64,000 nucleotides of DNA from CAHJXF01 sp038225855 (GTDB lineage Bacteria; Pseudomonadota; Gammaproteobacteria; Burkholderiales; Burkholderiaceae_D). Below are positions 9,659 through 17,738 of this stretch, in pieces. The stretch's first letter is position 1. Every line of letters begins with the position of its first letter. The notes below the pieces were generated by a model. It ran no database searches, was not told the origin of the DNA, and saw only the letters and a list, made by a program, of their open reading frames with translations. Where the stretch lies: positions 1-64,000 of the forward strand of contig JBBRQU010000004.1 in the NCBI GenBank assembly GCA_038225855.1. The letters are read 5' to 3'. A program made the translations under genes and the position numbers.

Positions 9659-10744
9659 ATGAGCTCGATCGATGACGAAACGACGCGCGCAGACGATGGG
9701 GCGGCGAAGGATCCTTCTTCATCCGCGCTGCATCCGTTCACGACGCTGACGCCCGAGCGCGTGCTCGATGCGCTCGAACGCGTGGGCTACCGCTGCGACG
9801 GTCGGCTGCTCGCGCTCAACAGTTACGAGAATCGTGTCTACCTGGTCGGGCTCGACGAGGATGCGCAGCGCGGCGCGCAGTGTGTCGTCAAGTTCTATCG
9901 GCCCGAGCGCTGGAGCGATCAGCAGATACTCGAAGAGCATCGCTTCGTCGATGAACTCGCCGCGCGCGAAATACCGGTGGTTCCCGCGCTCATCGACGCG
10001 TCGGGTGCGAGCTTGCATCGCGACGACGATTTTCGCTTCGCGGTGTTCGAGCGTCGCGGCGGCCGCGCCCCCGAGCTCGAAAGCCGCTCGACACGCGAGT
10101 GGCTGGGCCGCTTCATCGGGCGCATTCATGCGGTCGGCGGCACGGCGGCGTTCGTGCATCGTCCCGCGGTCGACATCGAAAGCTTCGGCTTCGAGCCGCG
10201 ACGATGGATCAGCGGGCATCGCATCGTGCCGGCTCCGCTCGATGCGGTGTGGACCAGCGTGGTCGATCAGGCATTGATCGCGGTGGCCGCGTGCGAAGCG
10301 CGCGCCGGCGCGTCGACGGTGCTTCGACTGCATGGCGATTGCCACCCGGGCAACATCCTCTGGACCGAAGGCGATGCGAGGCATGGCGGGACGCAACCCG
10401 GCGGTCCGCACTTCGTGGACTTCGACGACAGCCGCAGCGGACCCGCGTTGCAGGATCTGTGGATGCTGTTGTCGGGAACGCGCGACGAGATGACGCGCCA
10501 GCTCGCCGACATTCTCGACGGCTATCAACAATTTCGTGCGTTCGACACCCGCGAGCTTCATCGACTCGAAGCGCTGCGCACCTTGCGCATGATTCACTAC
10601 AGCGCATGGCTCGCGCGGCGCTGGGACGATCCCGCCTTTCCGGCGGCCTTTCCATTTTTCGGCAGCGCGCGCTATTGGCAGGACCAGATACTCGCCCTGC
10701 GCGAGCAGGTCGCCGCGATGGACGAACCGCCGCTTGCGCCGTAG
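9659..10744 (+). CDS. srkA: Stress response serine/threonine kinase SrkA (YihE/RdoA)
   Basis: This 361-residue aminoglycoside-phosphotransferase-fold kinase has the catalytic loop HGDCHPGN (Asp227), the metal-binding VDFDD (Asp254) and a C-terminal helical region, matching SrkA/YihE in length and motif spacing. In enterobacteria SrkA protects cells from stress-induced MazEF-type death and acts with the Cpx response. The ATG at 9659 is chosen because upstream in-frame sequence overlaps the intergenic repeat region and is not conserved in style. Its stop abuts a 12-base tandem repeat. dsbA, the usual E. coli neighbour, is not here. Confidence 0.85.
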   Translation: MSSIDDETTRADDGAAKDPSSSALHPFTTLTPERVLDALERVGYRCDGRLLALNSYENRVYLVGLDEDAQRGAQCVVKFYRPERWSDQQILEEHRFVDELAAREIPVVPALIDASGASLHRDDDFRFAVFERRGGRAPELESRSTREWLGRFIGRIHAVGGTAAFVHRPAVDIESFGFEPRRWISGHRIVPAPLDAVWTSVVDQALIAVAACEARAGASTVLRLHGDCHPGNILWTEGDARHGGTQPGGPHFVDFDDSRSGPALQDLWMLLSGTRDEMTRQLADILDGYQQFRAFDTRELHRLEALRTLRMIHYSAWLARRWDDPAFPAAFPFFGSARYWQDQILALREQVAAMDEPPLAP

Positions 10745-10791
10745 TGTCGTGCTCGGTGTCGTGCTCGGTGTCGTGCTCGGTGTCGTGCTCG
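10744..10791. repeat. 12-base tandem repeat, four perfect units
   Basis: GTGTCGTGCTCG is repeated four times without mismatch and then decays. It lies between the srkA stop and the pirin start. Read in the pirin frame it encodes a repeating Val-Val-Leu-Gly hydrophobic run. A change in unit number would keep any reading frame. Confidence 0.9.
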
Positions 10792-10853
10792 GTGCCGTCG
10801 CAGCGTCGTGCGAAGATCGCGATTCGTTCGCAGCGTATCGATATGAAGACGCC

Positions 10854-11750
10854 ATGGCATTCGATCTGATTGAAGGCAAGCCGCGCGACCTCGGGGGATT
10901 TTCGGTACGGCGCGTCTTGCCTTCGCTCGCGCATCGCGCGGTCGGTCCGTTCGTGTTCTTCGACCACCTCGGTCCGGCCGTGCTCGAGCCGGGCGAAGGC
11001 GTGCAAGTGCGCCCGCACCCGCACATCGGTCTGGCCACCGTGACGTTTCTGTTCGAAGGCGAACTGATGCATAGAGACAGTCTCGGGTCGGTGCAGGCGA
11101 TACGACCGGGCGATGTGAACTGGATGACGAGCGGCCGCGGGATCGTGCATTCCGAACGCTCGCCGCGGGAATCGTTGCACCAGCCGCAAGCCATCCACGC
11201 GATCCAGAGTTGGGTCGCATTGCCGCTCGAACACGAGGACGGCGATCCGTCGTTCGCGCATCATCCGGCTGCAACTCTTCCGCGCTTCGAGGCGCCAGGC
11301 GTCGCGATGACCGTCATCGCGGGTCACGCGTTCGGTCATCGCTCGCCGGTCGCGGTCCTGGCGCCGACGCTCTACGTCGCCGCGCATTTCGAAGCAGGCA
11401 GTACGCTCACGCTGCCGAGCGAACACCAGGAGCGCGCGCTCTATCTGATCTCGGGAGACGTGAGCGCCGACGGCGTCAAGATCCCTTCGCAGACCATGGC
11501 GGTCTTCGAAGCCGGACGCGACGTTGTCATCACGGCATCGACATCCTCGACCGCCATGCTGCTCGGCGGCTCGAAACTTGACGCGCCCCGCGCGCTCGAA
11601 TGGAATTTCGTCGCGAGCAGCCGTGAAGCGATCGCGGTCGCGCGCGAAGCATGGCAACGTTATCCCAGCGCGCTCTTCCCGCAGGTCCCCGGCGAAACCG
11701 AATTCATCCCCCTGCCCTCGGCGCCGCATCCGCCTTCGACACCCCTCTGA
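10854..11750 (+). CDS. Pirin family protein (YhhW-like)
   Basis: This 298-residue bicupin has the pirin metal site: His55 and His57 in HPHIGL, His99 and Glu101 in GIVHSE. These residue numbers nearly coincide with human pirin (His56, His58, His101, Glu103), which supports the ATG at 10854. Bacterial pirins act as quercetinases or as redox sensors and partners of metabolic enzymes; which applies here is unclear. An alternative TTG start at 10734 would add 40 residues beginning with a repeat-encoded hydrophobic stretch (see the tandem repeat at 10744). Confidence 0.85.
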   Translation: MAFDLIEGKPRDLGGFSVRRVLPSLAHRAVGPFVFFDHLGPAVLEPGEGVQVRPHPHIGLATVTFLFEGELMHRDSLGSVQAIRPGDVNWMTSGRGIVHSERSPRESLHQPQAIHAIQSWVALPLEHEDGDPSFAHHPAATLPRFEAPGVAMTVIAGHAFGHRSPVAVLAPTLYVAAHFEAGSTLTLPSEHQERALYLISGDVSADGVKIPSQTMAVFEAGRDVVITASTSSTAMLLGGSKLDAPRALEWNFVASSREAIAVAREAWQRYPSALFPQVPGETEFIPLPSAPHPPSTPL

Positions 11751-11764
11751 ACCATGGACCCCTC

Positions 11765-12490
11765 ATGAACACTCGCACGCCACTCATCGCCTGCCTTCTT
11801 TCGATCGCACTCGCAAGTCCACTCGTCGCCCGCGCACAGGAGCGCGATCGCCACATCGTTCTCACGGACGTCCTAAACGTCGATGCGACCGTGACCTCGG
11901 AGGTCGTCCCCGATCTCGCGGTCGTCACGCTCGCCGTGGTGCGCGAAGGTCCCGACGTCGCGCCGCTGACCAAGGAGGTCAACGAAACGCTGACCAAATC
12001 ATTCGCCGACGCGAAGGCGGTGCCGGGCGTGATCGCGTCGAACGGCGGCTACAGCACCTTCCCGCGCTACGACAGTCGCGGCGGACAGAATACGCGCACC
12101 GGTTGGCAGGTCAGAGCCGAGATGATCATCAAGTCGAAAGACTTCAACGCCCTCGGCAACCTCGTCGGCAAGCTGTCGCAGACGATGCAGATCGCGGGGT
12201 CGAGCTTCGAGATCTCTCCGGACTTGCGCGCCCACGAAAACACGGCGCTGATCGAACGCGTCGCGCGCGCGTTTCAGGAGAGGGCCGCAGCCGCGACCAA
12301 GGCCTTCGGCTATGCCGGTTATTCGATCCGCGAGGTCACGTTGGGCAACGCGGGGCAATCGGGAAGCCCGCGGCCGATGTTCGTCGAGGGCGCGGTCTCG
12401 CGGGCCGCTAGCGCGCCGCCGATGCCGATCGAGTCGGGGCGGGTCACGTTGTCCCTGTCGGCCAACGGTTCGGTCCAGATGCGCAAGTAG
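11765..12490 (+). CDS. Periplasmic SIMPL (DUF541) domain protein
   Basis: This 241-residue protein has an N-terminal signal peptide (hydrophobic core about 7-20, probable cleavage after ARA at residue 24) and one SIMPL domain, recognisable from the start VDATVTSEVVPDLAVVTLAV and the later STFPRYD and VRAEMIIKSKDF strands. Family members (BP26/YggE) are periplasmic, often oligomeric, and linked to oxidative or envelope stress, with no known catalysis. It follows the pirin gene after 14 bases and may be cotranscribed. Confidence 0.8.
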   Translation: MNTRTPLIACLLSIALASPLVARAQERDRHIVLTDVLNVDATVTSEVVPDLAVVTLAVVREGPDVAPLTKEVNETLTKSFADAKAVPGVIASNGGYSTFPRYDSRGGQNTRTGWQVRAEMIIKSKDFNALGNLVGKLSQTMQIAGSSFEISPDLRAHENTALIERVARAFQERAAAATKAFGYAGYSIREVTLGNAGQSGSPRPMFVEGAVSRAASAPPMPIESGRVTLSLSANGSVQMRK

Positions 12491-12667
12491 CAAGGGATCG
12501 CCGGGCCGCAGGGGGGCCACGAACAGAGCCATGCGTTATTGCGCTCGCGCTTCGTCGGCGGACACGACGCCTTGTGCCTCGCTTTTTGCCGGCCATCGAC
12601 TTGTGCTCGTAATGCGCAGGCCTGCGCGGCTAGACTCGTGGCCACACCACCCTCGATGGAAAGCGCA

Positions 12668-13456
12668 ATGATCCCCGTTCAATTTTTGCCGCCCGCATGG
12701 CGCCTGTTGTCGCGAGCCTTCGAACCACGCGGAGCAAAGCGCAATCTCGTCTCCCTGTTGTTTGCGATCTGCGCGGGTCTCGCCGCCTCTGCCGCCAGCG
12801 CCGCGGACGCGGTCTCTGAATCGCGGCCCGTGGGCTCGTTCAAGACGGTGCGGCTGATCGGTTCGGCCGACCTGGTCTTGAAGCAGGGCGAGGTTGCCTC
12901 GCTGAGCGTCGAGGCAGACAAGGACCGGCTGCAGGACTTCAAGGTCGAAACCCGAGGCGATGAGCTGGTATTGCGCTACGAGCCCAGGCACTTCTCGTGG
13001 TGGAGTTCGGAAAAGAAGGGCCCGCGATTCCTGCTGACGGCCAAGACACTCGAGCGCATCAGCACGGCGGGCAGCGGCGACATCCGCGCCGAATCGTGGA
13101 CCGCGCCCGGCGATTTCGAAATTGCGGTGGCCGGCTCGAGCGACGTCAGCATCGGCTCGCTGGCCGCGCGCAAGCTGCTCGTTCGCATCAGCGGCGCGGG
13201 CGACGTGAAGATCGCCGGGGGGGTCCTGGAGCAGAACATCAGCATCGCCGGCTCGGGCGACTATCGAGCCGGAGCGCTGCAAAGTGCGACCGCAACCATC
13301 TCGGTTGCCGGGTCGGGTGATGCAACTCTGTGGGCGCGCGACAACCTGTCGGTAAAAATCGCCGGCCGTGGGGACGTCAAGTATTATGGCAGGCCGTCGA
13401 TAACAAAGTCGATAGCCGGATCGGGTTCGATCACGGGACTCGGCGACAAACCTTAG
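12668..13456 (+). CDS. Head GIN domain (DUF2807) exported protein
   Basis: This 262-residue protein has a signal peptide, with a hydrophobic core about 30-48 and probable cleavage after ASA. The mature part is an adhesin-like beta-helix of the putative auto-transporter DUF2807 type, shown by regularly spaced GSGD, GSSD, GAGD and GRGD turns (at least six). The start at ATG 12668 is preceded by GGAAAG seven bases upstream; ATG 12656 in the same frame is the alternative. The function of the family is unknown; surface or periplasmic location is inferred. It stands alone between the SIMPL gene and the GGDEF gene. Confidence 0.8.
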   Translation: MIPVQFLPPAWRLLSRAFEPRGAKRNLVSLLFAICAGLAASAASAADAVSESRPVGSFKTVRLIGSADLVLKQGEVASLSVEADKDRLQDFKVETRGDELVLRYEPRHFSWWSSEKKGPRFLLTAKTLERISTAGSGDIRAESWTAPGDFEIAVAGSSDVSIGSLAARKLLVRISGAGDVKIAGGVLEQNISIAGSGDYRAGALQSATATISVAGSGDATLWARDNLSVKIAGRGDVKYYGRPSITKSIAGSGSITGLGDKP

Positions 13457-13518
13457 CGGCGCGGTCGAAAAGCGATTGAACGCCGCGCTTCGGACGTTCA
13501 ATCGACCTGTACTCACGG

Positions 13519-15420
13519 ATGAGTGCTTCGCGCCTCGCGACAAGTGGAATCGACCCCTTACCTCGGCAGAACGAGCGCGAGTCGCGTCCGGCATTGCAGG
13601 CGATAGATCGCGCCTGGCGCAACCAATACAGCGATCTGGGACAGGCAAAGGCGGCAGCGGCCGAGGCCGTCGCACTGGCTGAAGCAGCCGGCGACTTGCA
13701 CGACCTCGCGCACGCCTATTTCCAGTCGGCTTACGCGGCGGTTCGGCTCGGCGCGCGCGACGACGCGGTTGCGGCGACCGCCAACGCCGTGCGGCTCTTC
13801 GCGCAACTGCAGGACGCACGAGGCATATGGCTCGCCCGAAGCGCCGAGGCGGTGTGCGCGCGCCTCGACGGCAAGGGTGAAGAGTCGATCGCCATGCTGC
13901 TCGAACTCGTCGAACATCCGCCTCGCGATGCGACCCCGACCGATTTCTTCGTGGCTCACGTCGCCCTTTCGCTCTGCTACCGCTTCATCGGTCTGCTCGA
14001 GCCGGCACTCATGTGGCACTTCCAGGCGGTCGATACCGCGCGCGACACCAACGACTCGCAGCTGCTCGCGTCGACGCTTTGCAATCTGGGCGGCTATCAC
14101 GGCGACCTGCACAATCCCGAAGAAGGTTGCGGTCTGCTCGAACAGGGGCTGGCACTTGCTTCGGCCTGTGGCGCCGATCGCACGACGGTCATCATCGCGC
14201 TCAATCTCACGCAATGCTATGGGGCGTTGGGACGCCATGCCGAAGCCCTGGAGCTGGCCGAGCGATATCTGCCGGTGGAGCGCTACGCGCTCGCGATGGG
14301 CGGGCCCGAGCCGCAGATTACGCTGACGCTCGCGCTCGCCTATGCCAACGCCGGTCGCGCCGAGGATGCGCAGCGCACCTTCGAGCGCGTGCGCCCCCTG
14401 CTGGTTCGCGGCAAGCACGACGACGGTACGCCGCAGGTGTTCTGGAGCTGCGTCGAATCGCGCATCGCGCTGGTGACCCATCAACCGGCGCGCGCCGCGC
14501 AGATCGTAGCCGAAACGCTCGCAGCGCTCGACGAGAGCGCAGTCGACTCGCCCTCCGATCTGATGCAGTTGCATGCGACTGCGGCGGCAGCCTGCGAAAT
14601 GATCGGCGACGATCGCCGCGCGCTGTTTCACGAACGGCGTCGCGCGGTCATTCGCGAACGCCTCGCACGAAACGGCGCCCACGTGGCAAGCCTGACCAAC
14701 ACCATCCGCCACGAACTCGATACCACCCGTGCAGAGCGCGATCGCATCGTGGCGCTGCACGCGGAACTCGAACGCGAGCACGACCGGCTGGCCGCACTCA
14801 ACAGTGCATTGACCGCGCAGATCGCGGAGAACCTCCGTCTGCACGACGAATTGAAGGAACAGAGTTATCGCGACGCGCTGACGGGGCTCCACAATCGCCG
14901 CTATCTCTATGAACGCGGACCGCGGCTGCTTCAGGCAAGCCTGCTGCAGGCGACGCCGTTATGCCTGGCGATGATCGATCTCGATTATTTCAAACACCTC
15001 AACGACGTCCACGGTCATGTGGTCGGCGATCGTGTCCTGGTCGCGTTGGGCAAACTCGTGCGCGAGGGGCTGCGCGAGGGCGACATCGTGTGTCGCGTGG
15101 GCGGCGAGGAGTTCGCGATGATCCTGCCGAACAGCACGACCGCGATTGCGCACGATCGGCTCAAGCGCATGCTGGCCGGGTGCGCGCGCCTGCGGGCGGG
15201 CGAAGGCGAAGCCGAACTTCCGCCGGGCCTGAGCTTTTCGGCCGGCATCGTCGAAGCACCCGCGCATGGCGGCACGATCGATGCGTTGATGATCGCGGCT
15301 GACCGTCTGCTCTACAAAGCCAAACACAATGGGCGGGCCCGCATCGAAGTCGCGGGCGATCCGGTCAGGCCATTCCTGCCGCACATCTCACTGGCCGCGC
15401 GCGAGCCGATCGATCAGTAG
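13519..15420 (+). CDS. TPR-containing diguanylate cyclase (GGDEF)
   Basis: This 633-residue protein has no membrane segment. Residues about 20-390 are helical TPR-like repeats (ALAYANAGRAEDA and similar), about 400-450 form a coiled coil, and a GGDEF domain follows. The active motif is GGEEF at 528-532, with an intact inhibitory I-site REGD (519-522) exactly five residues ahead, so it should make cyclic di-GMP and be subject to product inhibition. The soluble TPR input suggests control by a protein partner. The last 33 bases overlap the end of the convergent tcdA gene. Confidence 0.88.
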   Translation: MSASRLATSGIDPLPRQNERESRPALQAIDRAWRNQYSDLGQAKAAAAEAVALAEAAGDLHDLAHAYFQSAYAAVRLGARDDAVAATANAVRLFAQLQDARGIWLARSAEAVCARLDGKGEESIAMLLELVEHPPRDATPTDFFVAHVALSLCYRFIGLLEPALMWHFQAVDTARDTNDSQLLASTLCNLGGYHGDLHNPEEGCGLLEQGLALASACGADRTTVIIALNLTQCYGALGRHAEALELAERYLPVERYALAMGGPEPQITLTLALAYANAGRAEDAQRTFERVRPLLVRGKHDDGTPQVFWSCVESRIALVTHQPARAAQIVAETLAALDESAVDSPSDLMQLHATAAAACEMIGDDRRALFHERRRAVIRERLARNGAHVASLTNTIRHELDTTRAERDRIVALHAELEREHDRLAALNSALTAQIAENLRLHDELKEQSYRDALTGLHNRRYLYERGPRLLQASLLQATPLCLAMIDLDYFKHLNDVHGHVVGDRVLVALGKLVREGLREGDIVCRVGGEEFAMILPNSTTAIAHDRLKRMLAGCARLRAGEGEAELPPGLSFSAGIVEAPAHGGTIDALMIAADRLLYKAKHNGRARIEVAGDPVRPFLPHISLAAREPIDQ

Positions 15421-16182
15421 GCCGGCAGCGACGAAACCGAAGGTCGCCGTCACCGCGACCGCGGACCCATATCCCGCGCAGTTGAGGCCGGCCCCGCCAG
15501 CGCCGGCCTGCGGCGCCAGCCCATCCATGTCGGCCGAGCGCTGGTCCGAATACACCGCCGTCACCCCGAAGGCCCGCTTGGGATTGCGCGGAAAATCGTG
15601 ATGCGTCCGCAAGGCTTTGCGCACTTTCGCCAGCATCGCCTCGTGCTCGGTGTGCGCGAGGTCCGCGACCCGGACCCGGCTCGCGTCGGTGCGCCCGCCC
15701 GCGCCGCCGATGGTGATCAGGGGCGTCTGCTGCGCGTGGCAGTGCGCGATCAGCGCGGTCTTCGCGCGCACATGATCGATCGCGTCGATGACGCATGCGA
15801 AGCGGCCTGCCGGAATCAGCGCGGTGGCATTGCCCGCATCGATGAACTCCTCGACGGCCTCGACCACGCATTGCGGGTTGATATCGGCGATGCGGCGCGC
15901 CATGGCGCCGACCTTGGCGGCGCCCAGCGTACTGTCGAGCGCGTGGATCTGCCGGTTGATGTTCGATTCCGCGACGTGGTCGAGATCGATCAGGGTCAAC
16001 CAGCCGATGCCGCTTCGGGCGCACGCTTCCGCGACCCACGATCCGACTCCGCCGAGACCGACGATGGCCACGCGCGACGCACGCAGGCGCGCGAGGCCGT
16101 CCGCGCCGTAGAGCCGCGCGATGCCGCCGAAGCGGCGATCGAAGTCGATCGCGGAATCCGCGTCATCGGGAAGAAGCTTCAT
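15388..16182 (-). CDS. tcdA: tRNA threonylcarbamoyladenosine dehydratase TcdA (CsdL)
   Basis: This 264-residue E1-like enzyme of the HesA/MoeB/ThiF family has the nucleotide-binding motif GLGGVGSW near residue 40 and the downstream DLDHVAESNINRQ segment. TcdA uses ATP to dehydrate t6A37 of tRNAs to the cyclic form ct6A. The ATG at 16182 (MKLLPDD) is chosen because the longer open frame upstream runs through a REP-like repeat. The gene is convergent with the diguanylate cyclase and overlaps its 3' end by 33 bases. csdA and csdE, which neighbour it in E. coli, are absent. Confidence 0.87.
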   Translation of the reverse strand: MKLLPDDADSAIDFDRRFGGIARLYGADGLARLRASRVAIVGLGGVGSWVAEACARSGIGWLTLIDLDHVAESNINRQIHALDSTLGAAKVGAMARRIADINPQCVVEAVEEFIDAGNATALIPAGRFACVIDAIDHVRAKTALIAHCHAQQTPLITIGGAGGRTDASRVRVADLAHTEHEAMLAKVRKALRTHHDFPRNPKRAFGVTAVYSDQRSADMDGLAPQAGAGGAGLNCAGYGSAVAVTATFGFVAAGLLIDRLARGQ

Positions 16183-16244
16183 TGCGTTGATCGGTGAATG
16201 AGTTGCCTCATGATCGCATCGCGGGGATCGTAACCATGTTGCTC

Positions 16245-16403
16245 GTCGTCTTCCCCGCGAAGGCCGGGACCAGGGGCGCCGTCTTCCCGGCGAAGGCCGG
16301 GACCCAAGTTCCACGTATGCGCGTGACAATATGCAACTTGGACCCCGGCCTTCGCCGGGGCGACGGGTTTCCTTCGATTGGCCCCCGGCCTGCGTCGGGG
16401 CAG
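16245..16403. repeat. REP-like palindromic cluster, family B, copy 1
   Basis: A compound element contains at least three related arms: CCCCGCGAAGGCCGGGACC, CCCGGCGAAGGCCGGGACCC and the inverse CCCCGGCCTTCGCCGGGG. AAGTT and AACTTGG mark the ends of the central dyad. A related copy lies at 59401-59473. It fills the divergent space between tcdA and chaC. Confidence 0.75.
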
Positions 16404-16434
16404 GCTCTGCTGGGACGACGAGGTTGATGCCATC

Positions 16435-17100
16435 GTGAATTCGCGATTCGATTTCGAAGCTGCGACGTCAGGCTCGGCCGGTGCGCCCTACCGGACGCTC
16501 GACGACAACGAGCGCGAGGCGTCGCTGCTCGACACGCTCACCCACTGGAATCGCAACGACCCGGTGTGGGTGTTCGGATACGGCTCGCTGATCTGGCGAC
16601 CCGAGTTCGCTTTCGATGCCAATGTGCGCGGGCTGGTGTACGGCTATCACCGCAGCCTTTGCCTGTGGTCCAGGGTCTATCGCGGCACGCCCGAAAAGCC
16701 CGGCCTGGTGCTCGGACTCGAGCCAGGCGGCAGCGTCCATGGCGTGGCTTTTCGCATCCCCGCGGCGATTGCGCATCGCGAGCTGCGCGCGCTCTGGGCG
16801 CGCGAACTCGTCACCGGCTCCTACCTCCCGCGCTGGCTCGAGGTGCGCCTGGGCGCCGACGGTAGCGAGCGCGTGCGCGCCATCAGCTTCGTGATGAACC
16901 GCACCGCCGAAGGCTATGCCGGAGAACTCGACCGCAGCCTGCTTCTGGAGACGGTATGCAATGCGAGCGGGCGCAACGGGACTTGCGCCGAATACGTGCT
17001 CTCGACCGTGCAGAGCCTTGCCGAGTACGACATCCACGATCGGCACCTCGCGAAACTGGCCGAAGAAGTCGGCGTGAAGATCACGTTGCCTGCGTCATGA
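16435..17100 (+). CDS. chaC: ChaC-like gamma-glutamylcyclotransferase
   Basis: ChaC enzymes cleave glutathione into 5-oxoproline and Cys-Gly in the cytoplasm. The 222-residue protein has the substrate-loop motif VFGYGSLIW and the LWARELVTGSY segment, whose glutamate is the likely catalytic residue by comparison with the family. I place the start at GTG 16435, because ATG is absent and the frame upstream runs into the REP-like cluster. Together with egtDB nearby, the window carries two low-molecular-weight thiol functions. The gene is convergent with hsp20 and shares a terminator hairpin with it. Confidence 0.85.
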   Translation: MNSRFDFEAATSGSAGAPYRTLDDNEREASLLDTLTHWNRNDPVWVFGYGSLIWRPEFAFDANVRGLVYGYHRSLCLWSRVYRGTPEKPGLVLGLEPGGSVHGVAFRIPAAIAHRELRALWARELVTGSYLPRWLEVRLGADGSERVRAISFVMNRTAEGYAGELDRSLLLETVCNASGRNGTCAEYVLSTVQSLAEYDIHDRHLAKLAEEVGVKITLPAS

Positions 17101-17104
17101 AAAA

Positions 17105-17128
17105 ACGCCGCTCCTGTGGGAGCGGCGT
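17105..17128 (-). terminator. Intrinsic terminator of hsp20
   Basis: A perfect 10-base-pair stem, ACGCCGCTCC and GGAGCGGCGT, encloses the loop TGTG. A run of A on the plus-strand 5' side gives a U-tract for minus-strand transcripts. The hairpin could also slow plus-strand transcripts leaving chaC. Confidence 0.8.
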
Positions 17129-17164
17129 CGATCACTGCGTGGCCATGGTTTGCAGGTCCCGCGA

Positions 17165-17653
17165 TCACTTGATCGCGAGGCGCTTGGGCTGCACGACTTC
17201 CTTCTTGGGCAGCGTCAACGTCAACACGCCGTTCTCGTAAGCCGCTTCGGCGCGGTCTTCAGCCACCTCGACCGGCAGCGTGAAGTTGCGGGCCCACGAA
17301 CGCGTGGCGCGATTGCTCACGAGAACGCGCTCGCCTTCGACCGCCTGTTCGCTCGCGTTGACCTCGGTCGTCGCAGCGGCCTGCGCAGCGGCCTTGACCC
17401 GCACCACGGCGCCATCGATCTGCACGTCGATGTCTTGCTTGGCGACGCCGGGAATTTCGATGCGCGCTTCGAAGCGGTCGTCTTTTTCGATCACGTCGAA
17501 ACGTGCCGCGAGAGTCGCAGCCGCGGCATCGCTGGCGAGGGCCTGGCGTGCGTTGACGAACAATCCATCGAGCACGTCGTTGAACAGGGTGTTGCCATTG
17601 AGAACGCGAGAGTGCGGAAGCACGCGGCTCGCGCGATTGAGGGTCAGGTACAT
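17165..17653 (-). CDS. Small heat-shock protein, Hsp20/alpha-crystallin family
   Basis: This 162-residue ATP-independent holdase binds unfolding proteins. The alpha-crystallin domain spans about 50-155, with the conserved YENGVLTLTLPK and the IEIPGVAKQDI segments; the C-terminal tail has no canonical IxI but ends in QPKRLAIK. The start at 17653 is supported by GGAG close upstream on the minus strand. The upstream region carries a sigma-32-type promoter overlapping the end of waaA, and a strong terminator follows, so it is a single-gene heat-shock unit. Confidence 0.9.
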   Translation of the reverse strand: MYLTLNRASRVLPHSRVLNGNTLFNDVLDGLFVNARQALASDAAAATLAARFDVIEKDDRFEARIEIPGVAKQDIDVQIDGAVVRVKAAAQAAATTEVNASEQAVEGERVLVSNRATRSWARNFTLPVEVAEDRAEAAYENGVLTLTLPKKEVVQPKRLAIK

Positions 17654-17698
17654 GGAGTTACTCCTTCGATGGTGGTCGCGGAAATGCCGCATGAAGCC

Positions 17699-17728
17699 AA
17701 CATGGGAAGGACTGCCGCCGATTTCAAG
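17699..17728 (-). promoter_or_regulatory. Sigma-32-type heat-shock promoter of hsp20
   Basis: On the minus strand CTTGAA (17728-17723) is followed after 16 bases by CCCATGTT (17706-17699). This is close to the E. coli RpoH consensus CTTGAA, N13-17, CCCCATnT. It gives hsp20 a leader of roughly 40 bases. The gene's identity as a heat-shock protein supports the call. Confidence 0.72.
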
Positions 17729-17738
17729 ATCTTGAAAT
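17721..17738. repeat. Perfect 18-base palindrome across waaA stop and hsp20 -35 box
   Basis: ATTTCAAGATCTTGAAAT is its own reverse complement. It contains CTTGAA in both orientations, the -35 box of the hsp20 promoter, and the TGA stop of waaA (17726-17724). It could be a regulator binding site or chance. Confidence 0.6.

Noticed and set aside
16183..16329. N-terminal extension of TcdA to 16329
   Set aside because: The added 49 codons run through the REP-like cluster and are Arg/Pro-rich; the ATG at 16182 matches the family start.
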